Source: Pseudomonadaceae bacterium SI-3 | GTDB taxonomy: Bacteria; Pseudomonadota; Gammaproteobacteria; Pseudomonadales; Pseudomonadaceae | Assembly: GCA_004010935.1 (NCBI GenBank) | Contig: CP026511.1 | Coordinates: 434,001 to 498,000 of the forward strand | Length of the DNA: 64,000 bases | Direction: 5' to 3' | Shown: positions 32,337 through 42,268 of the stretch, in pieces | How positions within the stretch are numbered: position 1 is the stretch's first letter | How the letters are laid out: each line of letters opens with the position of its first letter | The notes under the pieces: generated by a model | What the model was told of the DNA's origin: nothing | Databases searched by the model: none | The model's input: only the letters and a program-made list of their open reading frames with translations | Position numbers and translations under genes: made by a program

Positions 32337-33905
32337 ATGCGCCCTACCTTCCGCCTTCACCCCAAGGCCTGTCTGTTGCACGCAGCGGCCCTGCTGGGGC
32401 TGCTGTTGTTTCATGGCTGGATGGAGTTGCCGTTCTATCTGACCGCGATCTCGATCCTGTTGCTTGCCTTATGGCCCTGGTTCGGCCCTTGGCGCAGCGA
32501 GACGGGCATCCCGGTTGCAGGGGACGCCGGCGAGCTGAGTTCCGCTGCGCTGAGCAAGAGCCTCTCCCGGCACACCTGTCATAACGCCCTGTCGGCAGCT
32601 CAAGTGTCGTTCAGCGCTGAGCAACTGGCGGCACGGTTGCAGTCACAGCTGGTTGCGGTCAGCGAGATCGCCAATGGCGCCGAGGCGATGACGGCGACCG
32701 AACAGGACAGCGCTGCCCGAGCACGGCAGGCGTTGGAAGCGGCCGAAGCCGTGCGGCGTAGCAGCGATAGTGGGCGTGTCGAACTCCAACACGCCATCGA
32801 ACGCATGCAGCAGCTCAGCGCACAGACCAAGGCCAGCCGCGAACTGCTCGACGGACTCTCGGCGCGCACCGAAGAAATCCGTCAGATCACCGACGTGATT
32901 CAGTCCATCGCCAGCCAGACCAACCTGCTCGCACTCAACGCGGCGATCGAGGCGGCACGCGCCGGTGAGGCCGGGCGCGGCTTTGCCGTGGTGGCTGATG
33001 AGGTGCGAAACCTGGCCGGTCGCACCAGCAGTGCTACCGAAGAGGTGGGTCGGATGGTTAGCGATATCCGCGAGCAAAGTGGCGCGGTGGTCAGCCATAT
33101 CCAAAAGCAGGCCAGCGAACTGGACGAAGCCGCCGCACAGATCGCAGGGACAGGAGTTCAGCTCAGTGGAATTGCCGAGTTGGCTGGCAATGTCGAAACC
33201 CAGGTGGCGGAAATCGCTGCCGGCACGGCAAGCAATCATGAGCGACTCGCGCAGTTGTTCGTCGCGGTAGAGCAGTTGCGTGGAGACGCTCTGGAGAGCG
33301 AGACCCAGACCCGCCAGCTGGAGAAGGCGGCAGAGAAGCTGGTAGAGCAGGCGGAAACCGTCAGCGAACAGCTCGCCGAGGTGCAACTCGATGCCTACCA
33401 CCAAGATGTTTACGATCTCGCGCGTGAAGCGGCGGCTGCCATCGGCGCGCGTTTCGACGCGGACGTGAAAGCCGGGCGCCTGAGTGTCGACGATCTGTTT
33501 GATCGCAATTACCGGGCGCAACCGGGCACCAATCCGATCCGCTACAACACCCGCTTCGATCGTTACGCCGATGAGGTGCTGCCGGCGATCCAGGAGCCCC
33601 TGCTCGCGCGCAACGATGCGTTGATTTATGCCATCGCGACTACGCCGGACGGCTACGTGCCGACCCACAACCGTGCCTTCAGCCAGCCCCCAGTCGGCGA
33701 CCCGGAGATCGACAAAGTTAAGAGCCGCAGCAAGCGTTTGTTCAATGACCGCACCGGCGCGCGCTGTGGCAGCCACGAACGCAAGGTGCTGTTGCAGACC
33801 TACAGCCGCGACACAGGAGAATTGATGCACGACCTGTCCGTGCCGATCATGGTGAACGGCCGCCACTGGGGTGGTCTGCGATTGGGCTACCGCCCAGAGC
33901 CCTAG
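32337..33905 (+). CDS. Methyl-accepting chemotaxis protein with C-terminal cytoplasmic sensor-like domain
   Basis: 522 residues from ATG 32337, preceded by AAGAGG. Two tight hydrophobic spans (about 11-26 and 31-48) leave no periplasmic ligand domain and there is no HAMP. The signalling hairpin with [37 protein letters not shown] is canonical (about 190-228). After the coiled coil, residues about 355-522 form a globular domain ([45 protein letters not shown]) that looks like a Cache/PAS-type sensor. It should sense an intracellular cue. No che genes are nearby. Confidence 0.88.
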   Translation: MRPTFRLHPKACLLHAAALLGLLLFHGWMELPFYLTAISILLLALWPWFGPWRSETGIPVAGDAGELSSAALSKSLSRHTCHNALSAAQVSFSAEQLAARLQSQLVAVSEIANGAEAMTATEQDSAARARQALEAAEAVRRSSDSGRVELQHAIERMQQLSAQTKASRELLDGLSARTEEIRQITDVIQSIASQTNLLALNAAIEAARAGEAGRGFAVVADEVRNLAGRTSSATEEVGRMVSDIREQSGAVVSHIQKQASELDEAAAQIAGTGVQLSGIAELAGNVETQVAEIAAGTASNHERLAQLFVAVEQLRGDALESETQTRQLEKAAEKLVEQAETVSEQLAEVQLDAYHQDVYDLAREAAAAIGARFDADVKAGRLSVDDLFDRNYRAQPGTNPIRYNTRFDRYADEVLPAIQEPLLARNDALIYAIATTPDGYVPTHNRAFSQPPVGDPEIDKVKSRSKRLFNDRTGARCGSHERKVLLQTYSRDTGELMHDLSVPIMVNGRHWGGLRLGYRPEP

Positions 33906-34022
33906 CTGAGCCGCTAATTGGCGCAAGCGCCATGACCTTTGGCGCTCGTCCACCACTCGACACCGCGCGGCGCCTTGCCGAGCTGGCTAAGCTTGCCAGT
34001 CAGGCTATTCGGAGCTCATCCC

Positions 34023-34547
34023 ATGAAAACACTCACCGATCACCTTGCCCAATACGCGGCCTATCATCGGGACCCGCGCAATCTGCTCAGCCATTTCATC
34101 GGCATTCCAATGATCGTGCTGGCTGTCGCCGTGCTGCTGTCGCGTCCAGGTGTGGAGGCGTTCGGGCTATGGCTGAGCCCGGTTGCGCTGGTCGCCTTGA
34201 TCTCGACGCTGTTTTATCTTCGGTTGGATCTGCGCTTCGGCGTGCTCATGGGGGCGGTGCTGTTGCTCTGCGTCTGGGTCGGTGCAGCGCTTGCGCAGCA
34301 ATCGACCGCGCTATGGCTGAGCGCCGGGGGCGGTTTGTTCGTGGTTGGCTGGATTATCCAGTTCATCGGCCACTACTTCGAAGGACGCAAGCCTGCGTTC
34401 GTCAACGATCTGACCGGGCTGATCATCGGGCCACTGTTCGTTGCTGCTGAGCTGGGCTTCATCTTCGGTCTGCGCGAACCCCTGCGCCAAGCGATCGAAG
34501 CGCGTGTCGGCCCGGTTCAACTGCGCCAGCAGCCGGCCGATGCCTGA
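34023..34547 (+). CDS. DUF962/Mpo1-like membrane protein
   Basis: 174 residues from ATG 34023. The family motif HRDPRNLLSHFIGIPMIVLAVAVLL is at the start and QFIGHYFEGRKPAFVNDLTG in the second half, with about four membrane spans. The conserved His residues are those used for iron in yeast Mpo1, a 2-hydroxy-acid dioxygenase of fatty acid alpha-oxidation; bacterial function is not established. The longer frame from 33939 lacks family features. Confidence 0.88.
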   Translation: MKTLTDHLAQYAAYHRDPRNLLSHFIGIPMIVLAVAVLLSRPGVEAFGLWLSPVALVALISTLFYLRLDLRFGVLMGAVLLLCVWVGAALAQQSTALWLSAGGGLFVVGWIIQFIGHYFEGRKPAFVNDLTGLIIGPLFVAAELGFIFGLREPLRQAIEARVGPVQLRQQPADA

Positions 34548-34558
34548 CAGGAGGGCGC

Positions 34559-35308
34559 TCAGTCAGGGGCGAGCGCCATCCATTGATCACTGAGGCTGCG
34601 CGCGTGGCGATCAACCATGATCGGGGCGAACGCGCGGCCTGACGCAGTGTTGAAGCTGTTGTTGCCGCTATTCATGTCTTCGAGCGCCACCTTGAGGAAC
34701 TCCCAACGTGTTTTGAGCTTGGCAATGGCCACGTTCGATTTGCCATCCAGCGCAGCCAGTTGCTCGTCGATCGATGGTACGAGGCGGCGCTCGTCCTGGC
34801 CGAGGTAGGTATCCGGTTGTTCGCGGGCGGTTTCGAATGAGCCTACATAGGCGCGGCTGAGGTACTGCACAGTGAGGTATTCCACCTTGGCTGGCAGCTC
34901 GGCGCGAACGTTGGCGCCTTGCTGGCTGCGCACAGCCGTCAGGAAATCGCGCAGCGCCTTGCTCATCTGCAGCGGCCAGCCCCAAGGCATGTCGTCTTCC
35001 TCGCGGCCGAAGCTTGCGCCTTCGCGAAGCGTTGTCTGTAAGACTTGATGCAATTGGTTCAGATCGTTGCGGGCGCCGGGAAAGCTGTCGACCCTGTCTG
35101 CTAGCGCTTTGAGGTCGCTTTCCATTCGGGCCAGGTGCGCCTTCTGGAAACCTTCGCCTCGATAGAGCAACAGGCTGCTGGTCGCTCGGTTGGCGTGGAT
35201 CTGCATGCTTTCCAGCGCAGTGTAGGTTTGAGCATGGGCAGGATTGAGCAGAGCTGGAAACCAGCACGCCAGCAAAACCACCATCCATAGCCATTTGCGA
35301 TGATTCAT
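34559..35308 (-). CDS. Secreted hypothetical protein
   Basis: 249 residues from ATG 35308, preceded by AAAGGAG. A Sec signal peptide ends in LLNPAHAQ. The mature part is mainly helical (MQIHANRATSSLLLYRGEGFQKAHLARMESDLKAL) with a Trp-rich patch (DDMPWGWPLQ). I do not recognise a family. It is convergent with the DUF962 gene (11 bp between stops) and stands alone on its strand. Confidence 0.8.
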   Translation of the reverse strand: MNHRKWLWMVVLLACWFPALLNPAHAQTYTALESMQIHANRATSSLLLYRGEGFQKAHLARMESDLKALADRVDSFPGARNDLNQLHQVLQTTLREGASFGREEDDMPWGWPLQMSKALRDFLTAVRSQQGANVRAELPAKVEYLTVQYLSRAYVGSFETAREQPDTYLGQDERRLVPSIDEQLAALDGKSNVAIAKLKTRWEFLKVALEDMNSGNNSFNTASGRAFAPIMVDRHARSLSDQWMALAPD

Positions 35309-35496
35309 GTCGCGCTCCTTTTTATTTTTATAGAAGCAAAGTGCCAGGCGGTTGGACCTGCACGGCATCAGCTCGGTAGCCTAGCCAAGGGGTGGCGCTC
35401 TGGTATCACACAAAAGAGCTATTTTTAGATCGGCGGCCGTTTACGCGGCAAGATTGGCTAAAGTGGCACGAAACCACTTGCGCCAGTTGTAGTCGC

Positions 35497-37053
35497 TCAG
35501 AGCATCCGCTCGAGGCCTATCACCCGGCTGAACCAGGCATTGAACCGTCGCCAAGCACCGCCCGGTTCGTGCAGCAATACCTTTCGCTGCCCGTCATCCT
35601 CGGCGATCCAGATCAACCGCCGCAAGCCGTTGCGCTCGATCAGTCGCACTTCATAGCTGACGGCAGGCGAAGTGCCCTCCTGCGAAAGCTTGTGCACCTC
35701 GCGAGCCAATTCCGGACTGTCGATAAGGATGCCGACTTCGGTGTTCCACAGCACTGAGCGAGGGTCGAAGTTCAGCGAGCCGAGAAAGACCCGCTCCTGG
35801 TCGAACACCGCTGCCTTGCTGTGCAGGCTGGATTCGGAGTCGCCACTGATACTGAAGCGGGTCTCCTGGTCCGGTTGTCGGCGCAACTCGAACAATCTCA
35901 CTCCCGCTTTCAGCAGATCGGCCCGATAGGGCGCATAGCCGCCATGCACGGCCGGCACGTCGGTGGCCTCCAGAGAATTGGTCAAGACCTGTACCGCAAC
36001 GCCGTTTCTGGCGTGTCCGGCGAGGTATTCAGCACCTTGTTCAGTTGGCACGAAATAAGCGGAGATCAGCGTCAGGGATCGTCGCACGCCGTCCATGCTC
36101 GGCTGCAGCTGAGTGGTTAGCAGCAAACTTTCATCTGGAATGCCGGGTGCTTCGATCTTGTCGGGGTGATCCCAAAGCGCTTCGCCAGGCGCCCATATCA
36201 GGTCGGCCAGCCATTCGCGCGGAGATGGCTCCTGCAGCCCGCCCATCAAATGCTGATAGCGGCGCTCGTCCTTTTGTCGTTCGGCTTGGAGGTAGCGGGT
36301 GATATCGCGGCGCGCCAGTTCAAGCTCCTCCTTGTTGGGCGGATGACGCAAGAACTGCTGGATCGGCACGCTCAGCGTGTGGTTCCAGTACTGGTCGAAG
36401 CTGACCGCCAATTGCTCGGCAACCGGGCCGGCGGCGAGTAGATCGATGTCAGTGAAGTTGAAACTCTGATCGGCATCGAAGTATTCATCGCCCAGGTTGC
36501 GCCCGCCGACGATGGCCAGGCTGCTGTCGGCCAGCATCAGCTTGTTGTGCATGCGGCGGTGTTGTTGGGATAGGTTGAGCAACCGCCCGAGCGAACGGGT
36601 AATCACGGTGCTGCGGCCGATATGCAAGGGGTTGAAGACGCGGATCAGGATGTTCGGGTGTGCCGCCAGAGTGGCGATCTGGTAGTCGCTACCGTCGCTC
36701 GTGGTGTCATCAAGCAGCAGCCGTACCCTGACGCCGCGGTCCGCCGCACGCACCACCTCTTCTATAAGCGCGCGGGTGCTCAAGCCATCGTGGACGATGT
36801 AGTACTGCACGTCGAGACTCGCCCTGGCCTGGCGAATCATCTGGATACGCGCCGAAAAGGCGTCGGCACTGTCGGACAGCAGGCGAAATCCGGAGGTGCC
36901 CGCAGGCTGCTTGGCCGCCAGCGCCTCGACTTGCTGGGTCAGTGCCGAGTTCTGGTTGGGCAGCGCGTAAGACGTTGGGGCGGGTGTAATCTGGCCGGCA
37001 CAGCCAACCAGGAATAGCACTGCCACAAGGAGCAGGTGCAGGCGCAAGGTCAC
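35497..37053 (-). CDS. Phospholipase D-family lipoprotein (cardiolipin synthase-like)
   Basis: 518 residues. The N-terminus is a lipoprotein signal (LLLVAVLFLVGC). Two HKD motifs are present: HNKLMLADSSLAIVGGRNLGDEYFD and HSKAAVFDQERVFLGSLNFDPRS, so both halves of the active site are intact. The lipoprotein anchor sets it apart from inner-membrane ClsA/ClsB. It may act as a phospholipase or transphosphatidylase at the envelope; the substrate is not shown. Confidence 0.9.
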   Translation of the reverse strand: MTLRLHLLLVAVLFLVGCAGQITPAPTSYALPNQNSALTQQVEALAAKQPAGTSGFRLLSDSADAFSARIQMIRQARASLDVQYYIVHDGLSTRALIEEVVRAADRGVRVRLLLDDTTSDGSDYQIATLAAHPNILIRVFNPLHIGRSTVITRSLGRLLNLSQQHRRMHNKLMLADSSLAIVGGRNLGDEYFDADQSFNFTDIDLLAAGPVAEQLAVSFDQYWNHTLSVPIQQFLRHPPNKEELELARRDITRYLQAERQKDERRYQHLMGGLQEPSPREWLADLIWAPGEALWDHPDKIEAPGIPDESLLLTTQLQPSMDGVRRSLTLISAYFVPTEQGAEYLAGHARNGVAVQVLTNSLEATDVPAVHGGYAPYRADLLKAGVRLFELRRQPDQETRFSISGDSESSLHSKAAVFDQERVFLGSLNFDPRSVLWNTEVGILIDSPELAREVHKLSQEGTSPAVSYEVRLIERNGLRRLIWIAEDDGQRKVLLHEPGGAWRRFNAWFSRVIGLERML

Positions 37054-37106
37054 TCCTGTCGATTGTTATGTCCTCGACAGTTTGGACGCCAGCGCAACGG
37101 CGAAAT

Positions 37107-38417
37107 TCAGAACTGGTCTTTAAGCCGGTGCCAGAGCATGCCGAGGGCCAGCAGCGGCGAGCGCAGACGCTGACCGCCAGGGAAGGTCGGGTGTGGCACA
37201 CGGGAGAACAGGTCGAAGCGTCCCGCGAGCTGACCACTGATGGCCTCGCCGAGCAGGCGTCCTGCCAGGTGTGTGGCGTTCAGGCCGTGTCCGGCATAGG
37301 CCTGGGCGTAGTAGACGTTGGGCTGGTCTGGCAGTCGTCCAATTTGTGGCAGCCGGTTGGCGCCGATGCCAATCATGCCGCCCCATTGGTAATCGATTCG
37401 GGTGTTTCGTAGGCGGGGGAACACCTCGAGCATCTTCGGTTGCATGTAGGCGGCGATGTCCCTCGGGTCTCGTCCGGAGTAGTGGCAGGCGCCGCCAAAT
37501 AGCAGCCGGCCATCGGCCGACAGGCGGAAGTAGTCCAGCGCCACTCGCTGATCGCAGACCGCCATGTTCTGCGGCAGCAGTTCCTGTCTGACGTCCTCGG
37601 GAAGCGGCTCGGTGGCAATGATGTAACTGCCGGCCGGTAGCACCTTGCCCGCCAGTGATTTGTTCAGCGAACCCAAGTAAGCATTGCCGGCCAGCACGAG
37701 CTGACGGGCACGCACGCTGCCCTGCGCGGTGTGAACCCGAACCTGCTGCCCGTAATCGATCCGTTCGACAGCGGATCGTTCGTACAGCTGCACGCCTAGC
37801 GATAGGGCTGCGGCTGCTTCGCCCAATGCCAGGTTGAGTGGATGAAGATGGCCCGAGCCCCTGTCGATCAGACCGCCCACGTAGCGATCAGAACCGATGA
37901 CTTCGCCCATCGCGTCTCTTGGCAGGAGCCTCAATGGGTGCGGATAGCCCAGACGCTGGAGATCGGCATAGTCTGCTTCGAAGCCTTCGACGTGCCGTTG
38001 TTTCGTTGCCAGATCGCAGTAACCCCAGGTCAGGTCGCAATCGATGGCGTAGCGCTCGATGCGCTCGCGCACGATGTCCACCGCTTCGAAACCCATACGT
38101 TTGAGGCTGTCCACGCCGTCGTCACCTAGCACCGGCTGAAACTGCTCGACGTCATGCCCCACGCCACGAATCAGCTGTCCGCCGTTGCGCCCGCTAGCAC
38201 CCCAACCGATCAGGTGGGCTTCCAGCAGCACTACGGACAGGCCGCGCTCGGCCAGTTCGATAGCCGTATTGAGACCGCTGAAGCCGCCCCCGACGATGCA
38301 GACGTCCGCCTCCAGCTCGCCTTGCAAGGGCTTGAGATCAAGGGTGCGATTGGTGGTGGCCGCGTAGTAGGACGACGCGTGGTGCTGCGCGCGAGCAGCT
38401 GATTGCGGGGTGGTCAT
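37107..38417 (-). CDS. FAD-dependent amine oxidoreductase, PuuB/PauB-like
   Basis: 436 residues from ATG 38417 (MTTPQSAARAQHHAS). The DAO-type FAD motif is DVCIVGGGFSGLNTAIELAERGLSVVLLEA followed by GWGASGRNGGQLI, typical of gamma-glutamylputrescine oxidases. C-terminal INYQ-type and YAGHGLNATHLAGRLLGEA motifs fit. In P. aeruginosa the gene here (next to lrp/dadR) is pauB4 of polyamine catabolism. It is read divergently away from dadA, on the same strand as dadR. An in-frame ATG at 38441 is a possible alternative start. Confidence 0.85.
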   Translation of the reverse strand: MTTPQSAARAQHHASSYYAATTNRTLDLKPLQGELEADVCIVGGGFSGLNTAIELAERGLSVVLLEAHLIGWGASGRNGGQLIRGVGHDVEQFQPVLGDDGVDSLKRMGFEAVDIVRERIERYAIDCDLTWGYCDLATKQRHVEGFEADYADLQRLGYPHPLRLLPRDAMGEVIGSDRYVGGLIDRGSGHLHPLNLALGEAAAALSLGVQLYERSAVERIDYGQQVRVHTAQGSVRARQLVLAGNAYLGSLNKSLAGKVLPAGSYIIATEPLPEDVRQELLPQNMAVCDQRVALDYFRLSADGRLLFGGACHYSGRDPRDIAAYMQPKMLEVFPRLRNTRIDYQWGGMIGIGANRLPQIGRLPDQPNVYYAQAYAGHGLNATHLAGRLLGEAISGQLAGRFDLFSRVPHPTFPGGQRLRSPLLALGMLWHRLKDQF

Positions 38418-38613
38418 GGTCGAGCCTTGGACGGTTTGCATGGACCGAAGGGTAGACCGGATGTTTATTGCAGAGCAAAAGCCGCGCGAGGCTGAAGCAA
38501 AACCTAACGGTTCTCGGTTCGCTAACGACTGACCCAAAGGCCCGTTCGGCTCGGCTTTTGATGCGCCGGGATTGGGGTTGATCTGGCTGCGAACTCTGCT
38601 TGGCTTCCGGCTC

Positions 38614-39102
38614 CTACTCCGGCACCGGCAGTTCCAACGATTCTTTGACTTCTTCCATCACGATGTAGCTTTTCGACTCACGTACATGCGGCAACTTGAG
38701 CAGGATGTCGCCGAGCAACTTGCGGTAGGAGGCCATTTCCGATATCCGCGCCTTGATCAGGTAGTCAAAGTCCCCCGAAACCAGATGGCACTCCAGCACA
38801 TGAGGCAGCTTGAGCACGGCACGGCGAAACTCTTCGAAGATGTCGCCTGACTTGTAGGCCAGGCTGATCTCGACGAACACCAGCAATCCGCCTTTCAGAT
38901 GCTGCGGGTTCAGCCTCGCTGTGTAGCCCATGATGATGCCTTCGCGCTCCAGACGTCGAACGCGCTCCGTACACGGGGTGGTCGACAGGCCGATACGCTC
39001 GCCCAGTTCGGTAAATGGCATGCGTCCTTCGGCCTGCAGCAGGCGAAGGATCTGGCGGTCGATCTTGTCCAGCTCGCGGCGGGTTTGATGCTTAGTGCGC
39101 AT
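38614..39102 (-). CDS. dadR: Lrp/AsnC-family regulator DadR
   Basis: 162 residues from ATG 39102. An AsnC-type helix-turn-helix (LDKIDRQILRLLQAEGRMPFTELGERIGLSTTP) is followed by the RAM ligand domain (VLECHLVSGDFDYLIKARISEM). Divergent from dadA, it corresponds to the Pseudomonas Lrp-type activator of D/L-alanine catabolism. Alanine is the expected co-effector. It probably binds the AT-rich intergenic region. Confidence 0.95.
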   Translation of the reverse strand: MRTKHQTRRELDKIDRQILRLLQAEGRMPFTELGERIGLSTTPCTERVRRLEREGIIMGYTARLNPQHLKGGLLVFVEISLAYKSGDIFEEFRRAVLKLPHVLECHLVSGDFDYLIKARISEMASYRKLLGDILLKLPHVRESKSYIVMEEVKESLELPVPE

Positions 39103-39249
39103 AGGCGTATCGCCTCTATATAAGCGGTTACAGGCGTGAATAAATCGCAAATATAGCCTGTTATATAGCGAAAACCACTACATGGCGCTTTCTATACTCC
39201 GCATTAACAGTGACTCGAAAAAGCCCGGCAGCACGGGTGGGAGACGGCG
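39103..39249. promoter_or_regulatory. dadR-dadA divergent control region
   Basis: This 147-bp region is AT-rich compared with its surroundings, especially 39138-39178 (TAAATCGCAAATATAGCC, then TTATATAGCG). A -10-like TATACT lies at 39193-39198 for dadA without a good -35, as expected for an activated promoter. The AT-rich half is the natural place for DadR binding. Confidence 0.5.
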
Positions 39250-40548
39250 ATGCGTGTTCTGGTAATGGGAAGCGGCGTGATCGGTACCACCAGTGCCTAC
39301 TATCTGGCGCGGGCTGGCTTCGAGGTCGTGGTGGTTGACCGTCAGCCAGCCGTGGCGATGGAGACGAGCTTCGCCAATGCCGGCCAGGTTTCCCCCGGTT
39401 ACGCGTCGCCCTGGGCCGCGCCTGGCGTACCCTTGAAGGCCATGAAATGGCTGATGCAACGCCATGCCCCGCTTGCCATCAAGCTCACTGGCGACATTCA
39501 GCAATACCTGTGGATGGCGCAGATGCTGCGCAACTGCACGGCGGCGCGCTACGCGGTGAACAAGGAGCGCATGGTGCGGCTGTCCGAATACAGCCGCGAT
39601 TGCCTTGATGAGCTGCGCGCTGAAACCGGTATCGATTACGAAGGCCGGCAGTGCGGCACGACCCAACTGTTCCGCACCCAGGCACAGCTCGATAACGCCG
39701 CCAAGGACATCGCCGTGCTGGATGCTTCCGGCGTGCCCTATGAACTGCTCGATCGCGCCGGCATCGCACACGCCGAGCCGGCGCTGGCGAAGGTATCGGA
39801 CAAGCTCAGTGGTGCGCTTCGCCTGCCTAATGACCAGACCGGCGATTGCCAGATGTTCACCACCAAGCTCGCCGAAATGGCCCGCGAGCTGGGCGTCGAG
39901 TTCCGTTTTAACCAGGACATCCAGCGGCTGCAGTTTGCGGGTGACCAGCTTGAAGGCGTCTGGATCAATGGCAAGCTGGAAAAGGCCGATCGCTATGTGC
40001 TGGCGCTGGGCAGCTACAGCCCGCAGATGCTCAAGCCGCTCGGCATCCGCGCGCCGGTGTATCCGCTCAAGGGCTATTCATTGACCGTACCGATCAGCGA
40101 CCCCGCGATGGCGCCGGTTTCCACCGTGCTCGACGAGACCTACAAGGTCGCCATTACCCGTTTTGACCAGCGCATCCGGGTGGGCGGCATGGCCGAAATT
40201 GCAGGCCATGACCTTTCGCTCAATCCGCGCCGGCGAGAAACGCTGGAAATGGTCGTCGGCGATCTGTTCCCGCAGGGTGGCGATCCGAGTACGGCCGAAC
40301 TCTGGACCGGCCTGCGCCCGGCCACGCCGGATGGAACGCCGATCATTGGCGGCACACCCTATCGCAACCTGTACTTGAACACCGGGCACGGTACCCTGGG
40401 CTGGACCATGGCCTGTGGTTCTGGTCGCTTGCTGGCGGACATGCTGGCGAAAAAGCGCACGCAGATCAGTACCGACGGCCTCGATATTTCCCGCTATGGC
40501 ACCCAAAAGGAATCGCACAAGCATGCCCATACAGCGCCTGCACACTAA
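39250..40548 (+). CDS. dadA: D-amino acid dehydrogenase small subunit
   Basis: 432 residues. The FAD motif is [28 protein letters not shown], followed by [26 protein letters not shown], diagnostic for DadA. The C-terminus has [23 protein letters not shown]. It oxidises D-alanine to pyruvate at the inner membrane, passing electrons to the respiratory chain. The stop overlaps the following RidA gene start by 26 bases. Confidence 0.97.
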   Translation: MRVLVMGSGVIGTTSAYYLARAGFEVVVVDRQPAVAMETSFANAGQVSPGYASPWAAPGVPLKAMKWLMQRHAPLAIKLTGDIQQYLWMAQMLRNCTAARYAVNKERMVRLSEYSRDCLDELRAETGIDYEGRQCGTTQLFRTQAQLDNAAKDIAVLDASGVPYELLDRAGIAHAEPALAKVSDKLSGALRLPNDQTGDCQMFTTKLAEMARELGVEFRFNQDIQRLQFAGDQLEGVWINGKLEKADRYVLALGSYSPQMLKPLGIRAPVYPLKGYSLTVPISDPAMAPVSTVLDETYKVAITRFDQRIRVGGMAEIAGHDLSLNPRRRETLEMVVGDLFPQGGDPSTAELWTGLRPATPDGTPIIGGTPYRNLYLNTGHGTLGWTMACGSGRLLADMLAKKRTQISTDGLDISRYGTQKESHKHAHTAPAH

Positions 40549-40879
40549 CGCTCGCATGAGCCAGATCGTCATACACGGCAACACGGTTTATCTGGCCGGC
40601 CAGGTAGGCGAGGACATGAATGCGGGGATCGAACAACAGACCCGCGAGACCTTGGACAACATCGAGCGCCTCTTGCGGCAGGCCGGTACCGATAAGCAGC
40701 ACATCCTTTCGGTGACCATTTACCTGAAGGACATCGATGCCGATTTCGCCGGCATGAATGCGGTCTGGGATCAGTGGCTGCCGGAAGGCGTCGCGCCGGC
40801 GCGTGCCACGGTGGAGGCCAAGCTTTGCGAGCCTGAGATCCTGGTTGAACTGTCGGTTGTGGCCGCACTACCGGCGTAG
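40523..40879 (+). CDS. RidA-family protein of the dad cluster
   Basis: 118 residues from ATG 40523 ([21 protein letters not shown]). The Rid core [30 protein letters not shown] and the substrate Arg in [13 protein letters not shown] are present. It overlaps dadA and probably removes the iminoalanine/2-aminoacrylate made during alanine oxidation. It belongs to a different Rid subgroup from the spoT-linked one. In P. aeruginosa dadX follows this gene; here the pauR-like regulator does. Confidence 0.92.
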   Translation: MPIQRLHTNARMSQIVIHGNTVYLAGQVGEDMNAGIEQQTRETLDNIERLLRQAGTDKQHILSVTIYLKDIDADFAGMNAVWDQWLPEGVAPARATVEAKLCEPEILVELSVVAALPA

Positions 40880-40989
40880 CCCGATCGCCATCCGGGACGA
40901 TCTGTCATTTCGTCCCGTTGTGTTGAAAATACTGAACGCCCTCGCCATCATAGCGACCTCAGCAATCGCTCTTATTGGGGGCTCCCGTA

Positions 40990-41538
40990 TTGGACGTTGG
41001 CGTTCGACTGCAAACCATCCGCAAACTCAAGGGCCTGTCCCAACGCGAACTCGCCAAACGTGCGGGCGTCACCAACAGCACGATCTCCATGATCGAGAAA
41101 AACAGCGTCAGCCCGTCAATCAGTTCGTTGAAGAAGGTGCTGAGCGGGATTCCAATGTCATTGGTCGAGTTTTTCTCGCCTGATTTCGAGCAGGACAGCG
41201 ATACCCAGGTGGTCTACAAGGCCGGCGAGCTGATCGATATTTCCGACGGTGCGGTGAGCATGAAGCTGGTCGGCAAAGCGCACCCGGGTCGCGCCATCGC
41301 ATTTCTCGCCGAAACCTATCCGCCTGGCTCCGATACCGGCACCGATATGCTGGCGCACCAGGGCGAAGAGGCTGGCATGCTGGTCGAGGGACGCCTAGAG
41401 CTGACGGTGAGCGGCCAGACCTATTTGCTGGAAACAGGCGACAGTTACTACTTCGAGAGCAGCAAGCCGCATCGCTTTCGTAATCCGTTCGATGCGCCGG
41501 CCAAGCTGATCAGCGCGACCACGCCGGCCAACTTCTGA
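40990..41538 (+). CDS. pauR: XRE-cupin regulator PauR
   Basis: 182 residues if started at TTG 40990 (MDVGVRLQTIRKLKGLSQREL), with GGGGG upstream. An XRE helix-turn-helix (RELAKRAGVTNSTISMIEKNSVSPSISSLKKVL) is followed by a cupin domain (GSDTGTDMLAHQGEEAGMLVEGRLELTV, then GDSYYFESSKPHRF). This is the form of PauR, the repressor of polyamine (gamma-glutamylation) genes, and the place is the same as in P. aeruginosa between dad and cycB. Confidence 0.93.
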   Translation: MDVGVRLQTIRKLKGLSQRELAKRAGVTNSTISMIEKNSVSPSISSLKKVLSGIPMSLVEFFSPDFEQDSDTQVVYKAGELIDISDGAVSMKLVGKAHPGRAIAFLAETYPPGSDTGTDMLAHQGEEAGMLVEGRLELTVSGQTYLLETGDSYYFESSKPHRFRNPFDAPAKLISATTPANF

Positions 41539-41701
41539 CCTGTGCGGCTGGCCCAAGCGACGGACGGGTGCCGCTGCGACAAAGCGTCGCTGGGGATGAC
41601 AGGGCCTTTCGTATTGTTTCGGCGGGCATGGCTTGCCGTTATACTGACCGCCGCTCGCGATACCGTGGCCGCGGGCGTGTCTAGCCACATGAGGGTATAA
41701 G

Positions 41702-42124
41702 GTGAACCTGATTAAGAAGATCCTGGTAGCACAGACTGCCGTATTGGCCCTGTGGGCAGTGAGCGCTCAGGCTGCGACCAACGACGACATCGCCGAGCGC
41801 CTCAAGCCGGTAGGCGAAGTGTGTATTCAAGGGGAAGAATGCGCAGCAGCCGGTCCGGCAGCTGCTGCCGCTGGTGGCGGCGCGCTTAGCGGTGAAGAAG
41901 TGGTCGGCAAGTTCTGCAACGCCTGCCACGGCACCGGTCTGCTGAACTCGCCGAAGGTCGGCGATACAGCTGCCTGGCAAGCGCGTGCTGATGAGAAGGG
42001 TGGTCTCGATGTGCTGTTGGCCAACGCCATCACCGGCATCAACGCCATGCCGCCCAAAGGCACTTGCGCCAGCTGCTCGGATGACGAGCTGATGGCTGCA
42101 ATCAAGCAGATGTCCGGGCTCTAA
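41702..42124 (+). CDS. cycB: Cytochrome c5 family protein
   Basis: 140 residues from GTG 41702. A signal peptide ends in VSAQA; one haem site CNACH is at about residues 72-76, and the c5-type CASC motif lies near the C-terminus. A Met in the region NAMPPKG is the likely axial ligand. It is a periplasmic electron carrier. A perfect hairpin terminator follows. Confidence 0.93.
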   Translation: MNLIKKILVAQTAVLALWAVSAQAATNDDIAERLKPVGEVCIQGEECAAAGPAAAAAGGGALSGEEVVGKFCNACHGTGLLNSPKVGDTAAWQARADEKGGLDVLLANAITGINAMPPKGTCASCSDDELMAAIKQMSGL

Positions 42125-42138
42125 GCTTCAGCCGGTCA

Positions 42139-42166
42139 GACAAAGCCGCCTTCGGGCGGCTTTGTC
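42139..42166 (+). terminator. Hairpin terminator after cytochrome c5
   Basis: GACAAAGCCGCC (42139-42150), loop TTCG, GGCGGCTTTGTC (42155-42166): a perfect 12-bp stem with a stable UUCG loop. The T-rich 3' arm is inside the stem. Confidence 0.85.
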
Positions 42167-42268
42167 GTGTCTGGCGGGGAGAAAAGCGGCGCTGCATCGG
42201 GTCGAAACTTCAAACCCATTCCCGGGGCCTGCACCGACATCAGGCCTCCGCACGAAGATGAGGTGCCC

